Source of the DNA: Streptomyces sp. S.PNR 29
GTDB taxonomy: Bacteria > Actinomycetota > Actinomycetes > Streptomycetales > Streptomycetaceae
Direction of reading: 5' to 3'
NCBI RefSeq assembly: GCF_030386795.1
Contig: NZ_JANUQM010000008.1
Span: 1-64,000, forward strand
DNA length: 64,000 nt
Part shown: one piece after another, positions 8,701-16,659 of the stretch
How positions within the stretch are numbered: position 1 is the stretch's first letter
How the letters are laid out: each line of letters starts with the position of its first letter
Translations under genes and position numbers: made by a program
Notes under the pieces: generated by a model
Seen by the model: the letters and a program-made list of their open reading frames with translations, nothing else
Told to the model about the DNA's origin: nothing
Databases searched by the model: none

Positions 8701-10303
8701 CCGCGGTGAGGAGCCGGCCGTCGTCACGGGCGGCAAGGGCGTCGATGGCCTCCTGCCTGCTCGCGCACACCAGCATCCGCCGGTGGGGGAAGTGCTTGCG
8801 GCCCTCCCTGAGCGTGAACGCGACGTCGGCCAAGGACTGTTCGGGATGCGCCCGCAGATGGTCGTGGAGCAGGTCGGTGGCCGACTCCAGCGCCTCCGCG
8901 CTCTTCGCGGACCAGAGGAGCACCTGTTCGGTGCCGTCGTCGGCGGCACCGTCCGGCGGTCGTGACCGCGGAGCCTGCTCCACGATGACATGGGCGTTGG
9001 TGCCGCCGAGCCCGAAGGAGCTGACCCCCGCCCGGCGAGGGCCCTCCTGCTTCGGCCAGGGGATCAGTTCGGTGTTGACGTAGAACGGGCCGGCTTCCAG
9101 ATCGATCCGCGGGTTCGGGGTTTCGAAGTGGAGCGTGGGAGGAATCTGGCCGTGTTCCACCGCGAGCACCGCCTTGATCAGCCCCGCGACACCCGCCGCG
9201 GAGTCGAGGTGCCCGATGTTGGTCTTGACCGACCCGACCGCGCACCGTCCGGTGCCGACGCCGTCGAACGCCGAGGCAAGGGCCTGGTACTCGATGGGGT
9301 CCCCGAGTGCGGTGGCCGTGCCGTGGAGCTCCACGTACCCGATCGTCTCCGGCGCGACCTCCGCGTCGGCCAGCGCGGTGACGATGGCGTTGGCCTGCGC
9401 GAGGGCGCTCGGCGCGCTGAATCCGGCCCTTCGGGCTCCGTCGTTGTTCACGGCGCTGCCCTTGATCACGGCGTGGATGTGGTCGTTGTCGGCCATCGCG
9501 TCCTTGAGACGCTTCAGCACCACCATCCCGACGCCGTCGCCGCCCACCGTGCCCTGGGCACGTGCGTCGAACGTGCGGCAGTAGCCGTCCGGGGAGAGCA
9601 TGCCGTCCGGGCGGTAGACATAACCGCCCCGTCGCGTGTCGTCGACCGCGACGCCGCCGGCGAGGGCCATGTCGCACTGGTAGGCCAGCAGCGACTGGCA
9701 GGCCTCGGCGACGGCGACCAGCGAAGTCGAGCAGGCCGACTGGATGTTGACGCTCGGGCCCTGCAGACCGAGCTTGTAGGAGATCCGGGTGCTCAGGAAG
9801 TCGGAGCGGTTGCCGATCACCACCTGCTTCTCGCTCAGCAGTTCGCCGGCATCCGGCTGGGTGGCGATGTTGTGGAGTTGGTAGGTGTTGTGTCCGGCAC
9901 CCGCGAACACCCCGACCGAGCCGTCGTACCGCTCGGGGTCGCACCCCGCACTCTCCATGGCCGCCCAGGCGCATTCGAGCAGGACCCGGTGCTGCGGATC
10001 CATGAGTTCGGCCTCGCGCGGCGAGTAGCCGAAGAACGCCGCGTCGAAGGTCCGGGCGCCCTCCAGCACGTAGCCGTGTCGGACGAAATCGGGGTTCCGC
10101 AACGTGCCCGCGTCGACCCCGCGAGCGGACAGTTCGGCGTCGTCGAAGCGGGTGACCGAGCACACGCCGGCCCGGAGATTGCTCCAGAAGGCCTCCACCG
10201 TGTCGGCGCCCGGAAACCGGCCTGCCATGCCGACGACCGCGATGTCCAGGCTGTCCTCGGCATCCTCGGCGTCCTCGGCGGACTGCAAGACGTCCTCAGT
10301 CAT
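5714..10303 (-). CDS. Type I PKS module KS-AT-KR-ACP
   Basis: A 1529-residue module expected to take the chain from the NRPS, add a malonyl unit and reduce it. The KS has Cys191 in SACSTSLVAV, HGTATALGDPIE and NIGHLDSAAG. The AT has Ser659 in GHSLGEYVAA and an IAFHSP motif, closer to the malonyl (HAFHSP) than the methylmalonyl (YASHSP) pattern. The KR has GGLGKIG near 1178 and the active Tyr near 1341 in AAYAGANA. The ACP has Ser1486 in LGGSSL. No DH or ER is present. The N-terminus is acidic (EDAEDAEDSLD), which could pair with the basic tail of the NRPS. The C-terminus stops right after the ACP without a docking tail. The ATG at 10303 overlaps the NRPS stop by 8 nt. Leu1051 is encoded by TTA (7153-7151), a rare codon in Streptomyces. 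Confidence 0.93.
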   Translation of the reverse strand: MTEDVLQSAEDAEDAEDSLDIAVVGMAGRFPGADTVEAFWSNLRAGVCSVTRFDDAELSARGVDAGTLRNPDFVRHGYVLEGARTFDAAFFGYSPREAELMDPQHRVLLECAWAAMESAGCDPERYDGSVGVFAGAGHNTYQLHNIATQPDAGELLSEKQVVIGNRSDFLSTRISYKLGLQGPSVNIQSACSTSLVAVAEACQSLLAYQCDMALAGGVAVDDTRRGGYVYRPDGMLSPDGYCRTFDARAQGTVGGDGVGMVVLKRLKDAMADNDHIHAVIKGSAVNNDGARRAGFSAPSALAQANAIVTALADAEVAPETIGYVELHGTATALGDPIEYQALASAFDGVGTGRCAVGSVKTNIGHLDSAAGVAGLIKAVLAVEHGQIPPTLHFETPNPRIDLEAGPFYVNTELIPWPKQEGPRRAGVSSFGLGGTNAHVIVEQAPRSRPPDGAADDGTEQVLLWSAKSAEALESATDLLHDHLRAHPEQSLADVAFTLREGRKHFPHRRMLVCASRQEAIDALAARDDGRLLTAVAPALPDRPVAFVIAGFGSQFPGMARGLYDREPVFRAALDRCAGLLEPLLGQDVRPLLLDRSASPGATAEQPPADFRSLLQQPERSDHPLDQPLLGYPAVFALEYALIELWADWGVVPEAMIGHSLGEYVAACVAGVFSLPDALRLVVERARLLAEQPEGAMLAVPLSEDAVVRHVDDEVCVAAVNGPRTCVLSGTVRGIERVAGELAADGIASRRLPTRIAFHSPMMGPVVGPYREVVRSVRLNPPRKPFVSNVTGTWITDEEATSPDYWAHHMRSTVRFADGIATIWSVPDVAVVEIGPAPAHTTDVLQHPAAAAVTDRVVVPSLPRALHGSSDRASLLNAAGRLWLAGRRHPFPPSPSGRRVPLPTYPFERRTYWLEPGSPRSADSSAQRRRGSLPQWFYAQSWQRLAAAAPAVEADLASQRWLLFVDDAGVGGRLADRLRGLGASVRTVAAGSEWTDHGNGEFVLDPAQSSHFGKLAAALRTAGGIPERIVHCWSVGDDAGSAAEPDDVQGLLQRAFDSLVHWAQATEAELMAVAQRWDVVSTEVYSVVGDEELCPPKAAVQGMCRVLAQEYPSLGCVHLDLRPDDVRDPTAAAERLLDELAGPVTERTLALRGCHRWRPAYLASPLASRAVSPVRPDGVYLITGGLGKIGLLMARSLAEQQRVRLALLGRTGLPSRESWDDEHHPAAIREAIRAVRAVEELGSQVMVVAADVTDPEAMNSVKERILRELGPLNGVLHCAGTTGSAAHRAVAELGPQDSLCHFGPKLHGAQVLHEVLQDQRLDVALICSSIAALLGGLGFAAYAGANAALDAFARRHHSPEHPWTSVNWEAWFFSGERDQSQLGAAVRELAMTPDEGRQVFDALLNAVPQPQVIVSTGDLVRRHALWSAPVEDAPRAAVRRHERPNLRNPFVAPVSATECQVAEIWQETLGVQSVGVHDNFFELGGSSLLGLQVVHRLRRDLGVAVPLTIVYEGPTVRTLGALVDGLREEG

Positions 10304-13300
10304 GCTGGCCTCGCTTTGCTCGAAGCTGTTGTTGACGGCGTTTCAGAAGGGCGTTGCGCTGCGCTCCTTCACGGCTGACGGAGGAGGCGGCCGACGGTTC
10401 CCGCTGCCGTGCGAAGAACTCCGCCTGCGCGCGTACGGTGGTGTGCTGGAACAGGTCGAGCAGGCCGATGTCCCTGCCCGTCGTCTGCCGCAGCCGGTGC
10501 TGGAGCTCGACGAGGAGCAACGAGTGGCCACCGATGTCGAAGAAGTTCTGCTCCGCGCTGACCTCGTCGACCTGGAAGATCCCCTTCCAGGCTTCCGCCA
10601 CGCTGCGTTCCAGCTCGTTCCTCGGAGGCACGGGTGCGGACGGCGCGGGCCCGGCGGGGGGAGGCGGCAGCTTCCGGCGGTTCACCTTGCCGTGTTCGGA
10701 CAGCGGCAGCTCGGGCAGTGGTACCAGCGCCTGGGGCATCATGTGCGGCGACAGCCGCTCCCGGATGTGCCGCTCCACGGCCTCCATGCTGAGCTCCCGG
10801 CCGTCCTCCGGCTCGACGTAGGACACGATCCGCCGGTCCCCGGGAAGGTCCTCTCGGACGACGGTCACGGCATGCCGCACCGAGGGACAGCTCGTGAGCG
10901 CGGCGTCGATCTCACCCAGCGCCACCCGAAATCCGCGGATCTTGATCTGGTCGTCGCGCCGGCCGAGGAACTCGACGATGCCGTCGGGCAGTCGGCGCAC
11001 GATGTCGCCGGTGCGGTACAGGCGGCTGCCCGGTGCACCTCCGAGGGCGTCGGGGAGGAACGACGCGCGGGTGAGGTCGTCCGCGCGGTGGTATCCGCGG
11101 CCGACGTTCCCTCCGCCGACGAGGAGTTCCCCGGCGACTCCGAACGGCACGGGACTGCCCGTGCCGTCGACCACATGCGCCTGGGTGTTGGGCAGGGGGA
11201 CCCCGATCGGGGCGGTGGTCCACCGGGCATTCGGATGATCCGCGACGGCCAGGGTCAGCACCCCCACGGTCGTCTCCGTCGGACCGTAGTGGTTGAAGAC
11301 CCGGCAGTGCGGGACGAGACGCTGCAGCTCCTGCAGCCATCCCCATGCGGACGCCTCGCCGCCGATGACGAGGAGCCGGCGGGGCAGCAGTTCGGTGAAC
11401 CGGGGGGAGGCCTGGAGCGCCCGCAGGTGCGACGGAGCGATCTTCAGGCAGTCGAAGGGCCGGCGCTGTGCCCAGTCGGCGAGCTTGCCGGCGTCCAGCG
11501 CACGTTCGCGCGTGATCATGTGCACCTCTCCGCCGGTGTACAGGGGGAGGACGAAGGAGGTGACGCTGGAGTCCACGGTCAACGGCTGAACCATGGCGAA
11601 GCTCAGAGGCTCCTGGATCCCGAAGCGCTCGGTGACCGCGCAGACGTAGTTCATCAGCTGCCGGTGCTCGATCACCACGCCCTTCGGGCGGCCGGTGGAC
11701 CCGGAGGTGTACAGCAGATAGGCGGCGTGCGAGGGGCTGTGGCGGCCGGCCGGGGGATTGCGCGCCGGGCGGTTCTCCAGCACGGTCCACTCGCTGTCGA
11801 GCTCGATGACACGCCGCCCGCCGCCCGATCCCGGCGGCAGCCCGCCCGCATGGGTCACGACCACACGGACACCGGCGTCGTCGAGGATGGAGTCCCGCCG
11901 TGACGGGGGATCGTTCGGATCCAGCGGTACGTACGTTCCGCCGGCCTTGAGTACCCCGAGGACCGCGACGGCGAGCTGGGCACTGCGCTCCAGGCAGAGT
12001 CCGACGGTCACCTCGGGCCCCACTCCGTGCTCGTCGAGGAGCGAGCACAGCTGGTTGGCCCGCCTGTTGAGTTCTCCGTAGTCGAGACACGTGTCTTCGG
12101 CCCGCACCGCCGTCGCGGCCGGGGTGTCCGCCGCCCGAGCCTCGAACACCTGGGGGAACGTCAGGTCGGGGACGGGGATGGTGACGCCGTTCAGCGCCCT
12201 GATCGTCTCCTCCTCCCCGGCGGTCAGAAGAGGCAGAGTGTGCACCGGCCGGTCCGGGTCGGTGACCGCGCCGTCCGCCAGGCGCAGATAGTGGGCGACG
12301 GCCCGGCGGGCGGTGTCCTCGTCGAAGACGTCGCGCGCGAACAGGAGGTGTCCGCTCAGCCCGTCGTCGCCCTCCGTCAGGTGCAGGGCGAGATCGCCGG
12401 TGATCCAGCGGGGGCGGACGGGGAGGAACTCGCAGATGAGACCCGGCGGGCCGGACAGGCGCGGAGCGTTCCGGTGGGAGAACGACGGCCAGAGCGGAGC
12501 AGGGCCGGTGCTCGGCTCGGCGGCCGGTCGTGCCCGAGTCGCTCCGAGCACGGCACCTGCCACGCGTCGCCGCACCGCCCGGACCAGCTGCCGGAAACTC
12601 GGCTCACCGGCCACCTCGAAGCTGACGGGCACGAGCTGTTCGAAGCAGCCCACCGCGGTGATGTCCGGCGCGGCTCGGCCGGCCGTCGTCACGTTGACGA
12701 CCGGAGCCGACTGGCCGTACCGGTGCAGGAGCAGCACGTATACGGCGAGCGTCGCCGTCGCGAGGCTGCCACCGCACTCCTCCGCCAGCCGACGCAGTCC
12801 GGCCGCTGTGGCGGCGGGGACCACCAAGGGCACCGCGTCGACGGTCAGATCACGCTCGGCGGGACGGGGCCGGTCCAGGGGAAGCTCCGCCGGTCCCGAC
12901 GAGGGGACCCCCGGCCACTGCGGGGGCGGACCGTCGCTGCCGGCATCGGCCGGGAGGGGTTCCAGCAGCGGTACCGGAGCACGGACAACGGTGTCATCGG
13001 GGCTGTCGGCCGCTGAGTGCAGGGACAGCGCCTCGCGCAGGAGGAGTGCGGCCGAGGCGGGGTCGACGGCGAGCCGGTGGCAGGCCAGCACCACCCTGTG
13101 CTCGTGCTCGGCACAGCGGATCAGCAGACCCCGGACCAGCGGGCCGTTGCCGAGGTCGAAGGGCTCGCGCAGCGTCTGCTCGGTGAGCAGGTCGAGCCGC
13201 CGTGCCCGGGCCGCCGCGTCGAGCTCACGCAGGTCGTGACGGGTCAGCGTCAGCCCGTGGCCGGTGCCCGAAGTCTGCACAGGACGCCCGTCGACGACGG

Positions 13301-13538
13301 TGAAGCGTGTGGCGAGCGCCGGGTGACGCTCCACCACCGTGTGCAGGGCGCTCTCGAGAGCGCCGGGATCCAGCTCGCCCGTGAGACGTGCGGCCAGGAG
13401 TACGTGCGACAGGGGCGGTCCGTCCGGCGACCACTGCCCGAGCAGCCACACGCTCTGCTGCGCGGGGGACAGCGGTACGGCTGTGTGGTCGGGTCCCGTC
13501 TGCGGTAAGCCAGGCCGTTGTGAGGGGTTAAGCGTCAT
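10296..13538 (-). CDS. NRPS module C(degenerate)-A-PCP, predicted acidic amino-acid (Asp-like) loading
   Basis: A 1080-residue NRPS, first of the leftward genes and probably the start of the assembly line. Residues about 25-440 are a condensation-type domain in which HHxxxDG reads H154-R-L-A-V-D159-P; the catalytic second His is Arg, so it is probably inactive or non-condensing. The A domain (about 460-960) has LLYTSGSTGRPKG, YGPTETT, YRTGD and HGKVNRRKL. Read against GrsA, the pocket residues give D-S-T-K-V-G-H-V-G(-K), close to the Asp code DLTKVGHIGK, so Asp or a related acid such as methyl-Asp is likely (inference by hand alignment). The PCP serine is Ser1006 in IGGHSL. The tail is basic (KRRQQQLRAKRG). 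The ATG at 13538 is chosen because the C domain begins just after it; a longer frame exists upstream. Codon 11 is TTA (13508-13506), suggesting bldA-dependent translation. Confidence 0.92.
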   Translation of the reverse strand: MTLNPSQRPGLPQTGPDHTAVPLSPAQQSVWLLGQWSPDGPPLSHVLLAARLTGELDPGALESALHTVVERHPALATRFTVVDGRPVQTSGTGHGLTLTRHDLRELDAAARARRLDLLTEQTLREPFDLGNGPLVRGLLIRCAEHEHRVVLACHRLAVDPASAALLLREALSLHSAADSPDDTVVRAPVPLLEPLPADAGSDGPPPQWPGVPSSGPAELPLDRPRPAERDLTVDAVPLVVPAATAAGLRRLAEECGGSLATATLAVYVLLLHRYGQSAPVVNVTTAGRAAPDITAVGCFEQLVPVSFEVAGEPSFRQLVRAVRRRVAGAVLGATRARPAAEPSTGPAPLWPSFSHRNAPRLSGPPGLICEFLPVRPRWITGDLALHLTEGDDGLSGHLLFARDVFDEDTARRAVAHYLRLADGAVTDPDRPVHTLPLLTAGEEETIRALNGVTIPVPDLTFPQVFEARAADTPAATAVRAEDTCLDYGELNRRANQLCSLLDEHGVGPEVTVGLCLERSAQLAVAVLGVLKAGGTYVPLDPNDPPSRRDSILDDAGVRVVVTHAGGLPPGSGGGRRVIELDSEWTVLENRPARNPPAGRHSPSHAAYLLYTSGSTGRPKGVVIEHRQLMNYVCAVTERFGIQEPLSFAMVQPLTVDSSVTSFVLPLYTGGEVHMITRERALDAGKLADWAQRRPFDCLKIAPSHLRALQASPRFTELLPRRLLVIGGEASAWGWLQELQRLVPHCRVFNHYGPTETTVGVLTLAVADHPNARWTTAPIGVPLPNTQAHVVDGTGSPVPFGVAGELLVGGGNVGRGYHRADDLTRASFLPDALGGAPGSRLYRTGDIVRRLPDGIVEFLGRRDDQIKIRGFRVALGEIDAALTSCPSVRHAVTVVREDLPGDRRIVSYVEPEDGRELSMEAVERHIRERLSPHMMPQALVPLPELPLSEHGKVNRRKLPPPPAGPAPSAPVPPRNELERSVAEAWKGIFQVDEVSAEQNFFDIGGHSLLLVELQHRLRQTTGRDIGLLDLFQHTTVRAQAEFFARQREPSAASSVSREGAQRNALLKRRQQQLRAKRGQHD

Positions 13539-14259
13539 GTGTGAGGCCGCCTCAAGGGTTGGGTGAGGATTCGGCTTTCCCCGCGACGGGGCGGGGCCGT
13601 GCCCCGCCGTGGGGACCTGCTGGTGCGACCGGGGGTTTCCCTGGGGTGCGGGCACGGCAGAACGCTGCCCAGAGGCTGAGGGCAAACGATGATCAGCGGT
13701 CAGCCATGCCCGTGCAATCGGCCCTCGGCCTCAGTCAGCAAAGAATAGTCAAGATTTCCGTGGGTCTGGCAACCACCAACGTGGAGCTCCTTCCCATGCT
13801 CTCGACTATTCAGTCGAACCGGCATCGGGAGCGCTTGCTTCCGCAAGCCTGGTCATGCTGCCAGATGGATCACCGAAGCAGAAGACCCGGATGTGGACTT
13901 TACCATTCCTTGAAGGTGCGAAATTTTCGGTCGAGTTTGCGGGTTGCCGGGGTCGGGTAGATTGGTCAATCGTTGGCCAATGTGATCACCGCCCACGTGC
14001 AGGATGTCCGCATTTTGCCGCCTTGGTCTCTTTGGGTTTGGGCGCGATGTGATCAGGTTGCTCGCGCCGACCACCCGGTCTCCATATCGTGACAATGAGT
14101 TGGGGCTGCCTGTATGGTCGGCTCCGCCCGTCAAAACATTCCTCAATCTCCGATGGTGCGCGACCGGCGCGGCAGTCGTCCGGCGGAACGTACGGCATGC
14201 GAATGAAAAAAAGGGAAGGTGGCGAACGGGGAGTGCACGCGCACGGCTTACGGTCCGGT
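13539..14259. promoter_or_regulatory. Divergent intergenic region between the two halves of the cluster
   Basis: About 720 bp separate the leftward NRPS start from the rightward PLP-enzyme start. It looks visibly lower in GC than its surroundings and carries no reading frame with convincing codon use on either strand. It should hold promoters for both operons. Visible structures are an inverted pair GAATAGTCAAG (13743-13753) and CTCGACTATTC (13801-13811) with one mismatch, and a perfect 6-bp hairpin GCTTGC/GCAAGC (13833-13838 and 13843-13848). No cluster-specific regulator gene lies in or near it. Confidence 0.7.
14089..14118 (+). promoter_or_regulatory. Candidate vegetative promoter for the rightward operon
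   Basis: GTGACA at 14089-14094 and TATGGT at 14113-14118 with an 18-nt spacer resemble a principal-sigma promoter (TTGACA, TAnnnT). It lies about 140 bp before the first rightward gene. Seen by eye only. Confidence 0.3.
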
Positions 14260-15414
14260 ATGGACATGTCTGCCAAATTTCACCTTGCATGCATTGACTG
14301 CGGGTGGTCGTGCGAGCCGGAATTCAGACAGAGATGCCCAGAATGCCGGGGCGCGCTCGAATCCAGACTGGATCTGCGCAATGCCCGGCCCCGGGGCAGC
14401 GATCAGCCGGAGCTCGCGTATCTTGACTTCCTTCCCGTCGTCTCGCCGGACTTCCTGGACCCCGGTCTCAGTGTCCGCACTCCCTGCCGCCCTGCACCCG
14501 ACCTGGGCGCGGCGATCGGGCTGCCCAACCTGTGGTTGAAGGACGAGTCCCGGCAACCGACGGGTACCACCAAGGACCGCCTGGCCTCGGTGGTCCTTGC
14601 CGTGTTCCGCCAGCTCGGGATCAAGGAGTGGGTGGCGTCGAGCACCGGCAACAGCTCGACGGCGCTGGCTCGCGCCGTGCTGCGCGACCAGTCGATGCGA
14701 GCGCACTTCTTCTGCGGCAGGGACTTCGTGGAGGACCACCGGGTCGAACTCGGCGACCAGGTATCACTGACCGTGGTCGACGGCAGCTATTCGGATGCCA
14801 GCCGTGCAGCTCAGAAGTTCGCTGCGGAACGCCAGATCGCCTGGGAGGGAGGCTTCTTCAACTGGGCACGCCGGGAGGGACTGAAAGTCGCCTATCTTGA
14901 AGCCTTCGACGCCATGGAATCAGAACCTGACGTTGTTGTGCAGGCCATCAGCAGCGGCATGGGGATGATGGCTGCGCACAAAGGAGCGCAAGAGTACCTC
15001 GCCACCGGCAGGATCACCTCGATGCCGCGTTTTCTGATGGTTCAGCAGGACACCTGCGCCCCCATGGCGAAAGCCTGGCAGGACGGACGTGCCCAACTCA
15101 CGGACAGTGACGTCATAAACCGGCCCGAGGGTCTTGCACGAGCCATCCTGCTGGGGGACGGAAGAGCGAGTTACCCCTATATGCGAGCCATTGTGCGGGC
15201 TACCGGCGGCAGCATTGTGTCGGTGAGTCAGCGGGAGATGGTGGAGGCCCGAAGAATGCTCCGGGAACTGGAGGGAATGGAGGTCTGCTATTCGGCTGCG
15301 GCGACCATCGCTGCACTTCGCGTCGAGGCGAAGGCGCAACGCATCACGGCGGGACAGGTGGTCCTGGCGAATCTGACCGGTCGTATGCGAGATCCGGTGC
15401 CGCCGACTTCATGA
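14260..15414 (+). CDS. Threonine-synthase-like PLP enzyme (fold type II) with zinc ribbon
   Basis: A 384-residue protein. An N-terminal four-cysteine ribbon (Cys11, Cys14, Cys26, Cys29) precedes a fold-type-II PLP domain. The PLP lysine is probably Lys105 in PTGTTKDR, which matches the threonine-synthase pattern. STGNSS resembles the substrate-binding loop. Family members catalyse beta- or gamma-replacement and elimination on amino acids, for example O-phosphohomoserine to threonine. Here it heads a biosynthetic operon, so it probably supplies or alters a special amino acid, perhaps threonine for the halogenase set (inference). The start is uncertain: ATG at 14260 or 14266, with further in-frame ATG codons upstream near 14200. 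The next frame overlaps its stop (ATGA at 15411), but a better start lies 60 nt on. Confidence 0.8.
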   Translation: MDMSAKFHLACIDCGWSCEPEFRQRCPECRGALESRLDLRNARPRGSDQPELAYLDFLPVVSPDFLDPGLSVRTPCRPAPDLGAAIGLPNLWLKDESRQPTGTTKDRLASVVLAVFRQLGIKEWVASSTGNSSTALARAVLRDQSMRAHFFCGRDFVEDHRVELGDQVSLTVVDGSYSDASRAAQKFAAERQIAWEGGFFNWARREGLKVAYLEAFDAMESEPDVVVQAISSGMGMMAAHKGAQEYLATGRITSMPRFLMVQQDTCAPMAKAWQDGRAQLTDSDVINRPEGLARAILLGDGRASYPYMRAIVRATGGSIVSVSQREMVEARRMLRELEGMEVCYSAAATIAALRVEAKAQRITAGQVVLANLTGRMRDPVPPTS

Positions 15415-15473
15415 CCCTGTCGTTTGTCGCGGCTCACGCGGTCCCGTGTCCACTCGTCTTCTTGAGGTCTCCT

Positions 15474-16634
15474 GTGATACTCAACCATCTCACCCCCCAA
15501 CAGGGAGAGAAGCGACGGTCGTTCCGCTCCTATGTGGAGCGCGCGCTGATGCCGCACGCACATCGCTTCGACACCGAGCAGGCCATTTCCCGCGAGGTCG
15601 TGTCGTCGCTGGCCGGACAGGGGTACATCGGGGCGTCGGTTCCCGAGGCGCTAGGCGGCCGCGGCCTGGCCCCGGTGGACTACGGACTGCTGTCGGAGGA
15701 ACTGGGGCGGGCGTGCCAGTCGATACGCAACTTCGTGGCCGTCCAGGACATGGTCGTCCACTCGATCGAGAAGTGGGGCACGGCCCCGCAGAAGGAACGC
15801 TGGTTGCCGTCCATCATCGCCGGCGAGACCGTCGCGGCGTTCGCGCTGACCGAGCCCCACGTCGGCAGCGACGCCGCCGCGGTCGAGACGATCGCCATCG
15901 AGGCCGACAAGGAATACGTGCTCAACGGCACCAAGAAGTGGATCAGTTTCGCGCAACTCGCGGATCTTTTCCTGGTGTTCGCTCAGCTCGACGGGCGGCA
16001 CACGGCCTTCCTCCTGGAGCGTGACACCGAAGGGCTGCGGGTCGAACCCATCGACGGGCTCCTCGGCCTGCGGGGTTCCATGCTGGGACGGCTGCGCCTG
16101 GAGGACTGCCGTGTCCCGGCCGAGAACCTCGTGGGCGGTCCAGGACTCGGCCTGGCCTTCGTCGCGTCCAGCGCGCTGGACCTCGGCCGGTACAGCACCG
16201 CGTGGGGCTCCGTCGGACTCTCCCAGGCCTGCCTGGACGCCTGCGTGGAGTACTGCGGACGACGCACGCAGTACGGCACCGAGATCAAGAACCACCAGCT
16301 CGTGCAACGGATGCTCGCCGACATGATCACCGACATCACGGCCGCCCGTCTGCTCTGCCACCACGCAGGAGTGAGCAAGGACAAGGCCGACATGAACGCC
16401 GCCAACCACACCCTCATGGCGAAGTACCGGGCCTCGACGGTGGCCGTGCGCGTCGCCTCCGACGCGGTGCAGATCCACGGCGCCCAGGGCATCGGTGCCG
16501 AATCCTCCGTGCAGCGGCACTACCGGGACGCGAAGGTCATGGAGATCATCGAAGGCACCACCCAGATCCAGCAGACCCTGATCGGGCAGTTCGCCGTCTC
16601 GGCGGCTCGTTCGGCTCCGCCCTTGTCTGTCTGA
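15474..16634 (+). CDS. Acyl-CoA/acyl-ACP dehydrogenase (FkbI-like)
   Basis: A 386-residue flavin-dependent dehydrogenase with the full acyl-CoA dehydrogenase fold: an N-terminal helical domain, a beta domain (FALTEPHVGSDA, NGTKKWIS) and a C-terminal helical domain. The EGTTQIQQ motif near the end carries the glutamate that serves as base in many family members. In thiotemplate clusters such enzymes oxidise substrates bound to a free carrier protein, as in methoxymalonyl-ACP or aminomalonyl-ACP formation and prolyl-PCP oxidation. The free ACP at 27567 with its A domain is a natural partner (inference). The GTG at 15474 is preferred because GAGG precedes it with good spacing; an in-frame ATG at 15411 overlaps the previous stop. 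Which acyl group it oxidises cannot be told. Confidence 0.85.
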   Translation: MILNHLTPQQGEKRRSFRSYVERALMPHAHRFDTEQAISREVVSSLAGQGYIGASVPEALGGRGLAPVDYGLLSEELGRACQSIRNFVAVQDMVVHSIEKWGTAPQKERWLPSIIAGETVAAFALTEPHVGSDAAAVETIAIEADKEYVLNGTKKWISFAQLADLFLVFAQLDGRHTAFLLERDTEGLRVEPIDGLLGLRGSMLGRLRLEDCRVPAENLVGGPGLGLAFVASSALDLGRYSTAWGSVGLSQACLDACVEYCGRRTQYGTEIKNHQLVQRMLADMITDITAARLLCHHAGVSKDKADMNAANHTLMAKYRASTVAVRVASDAVQIHGAQGIGAESSVQRHYRDAKVMEIIEGTTQIQQTLIGQFAVSAARSAPPLSV

Positions 16635-16659
16635 GAACGACCTGAGAACGGAACTCCAC

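Noticed and set aside
13853..14290. A 145-codon minus-strand frame in the divergent gap.
   Set aside because: No ribosome site, poor codon use for this genome and no recognisable motif; it overlaps the likely promoter and the start of the PLP-enzyme gene.
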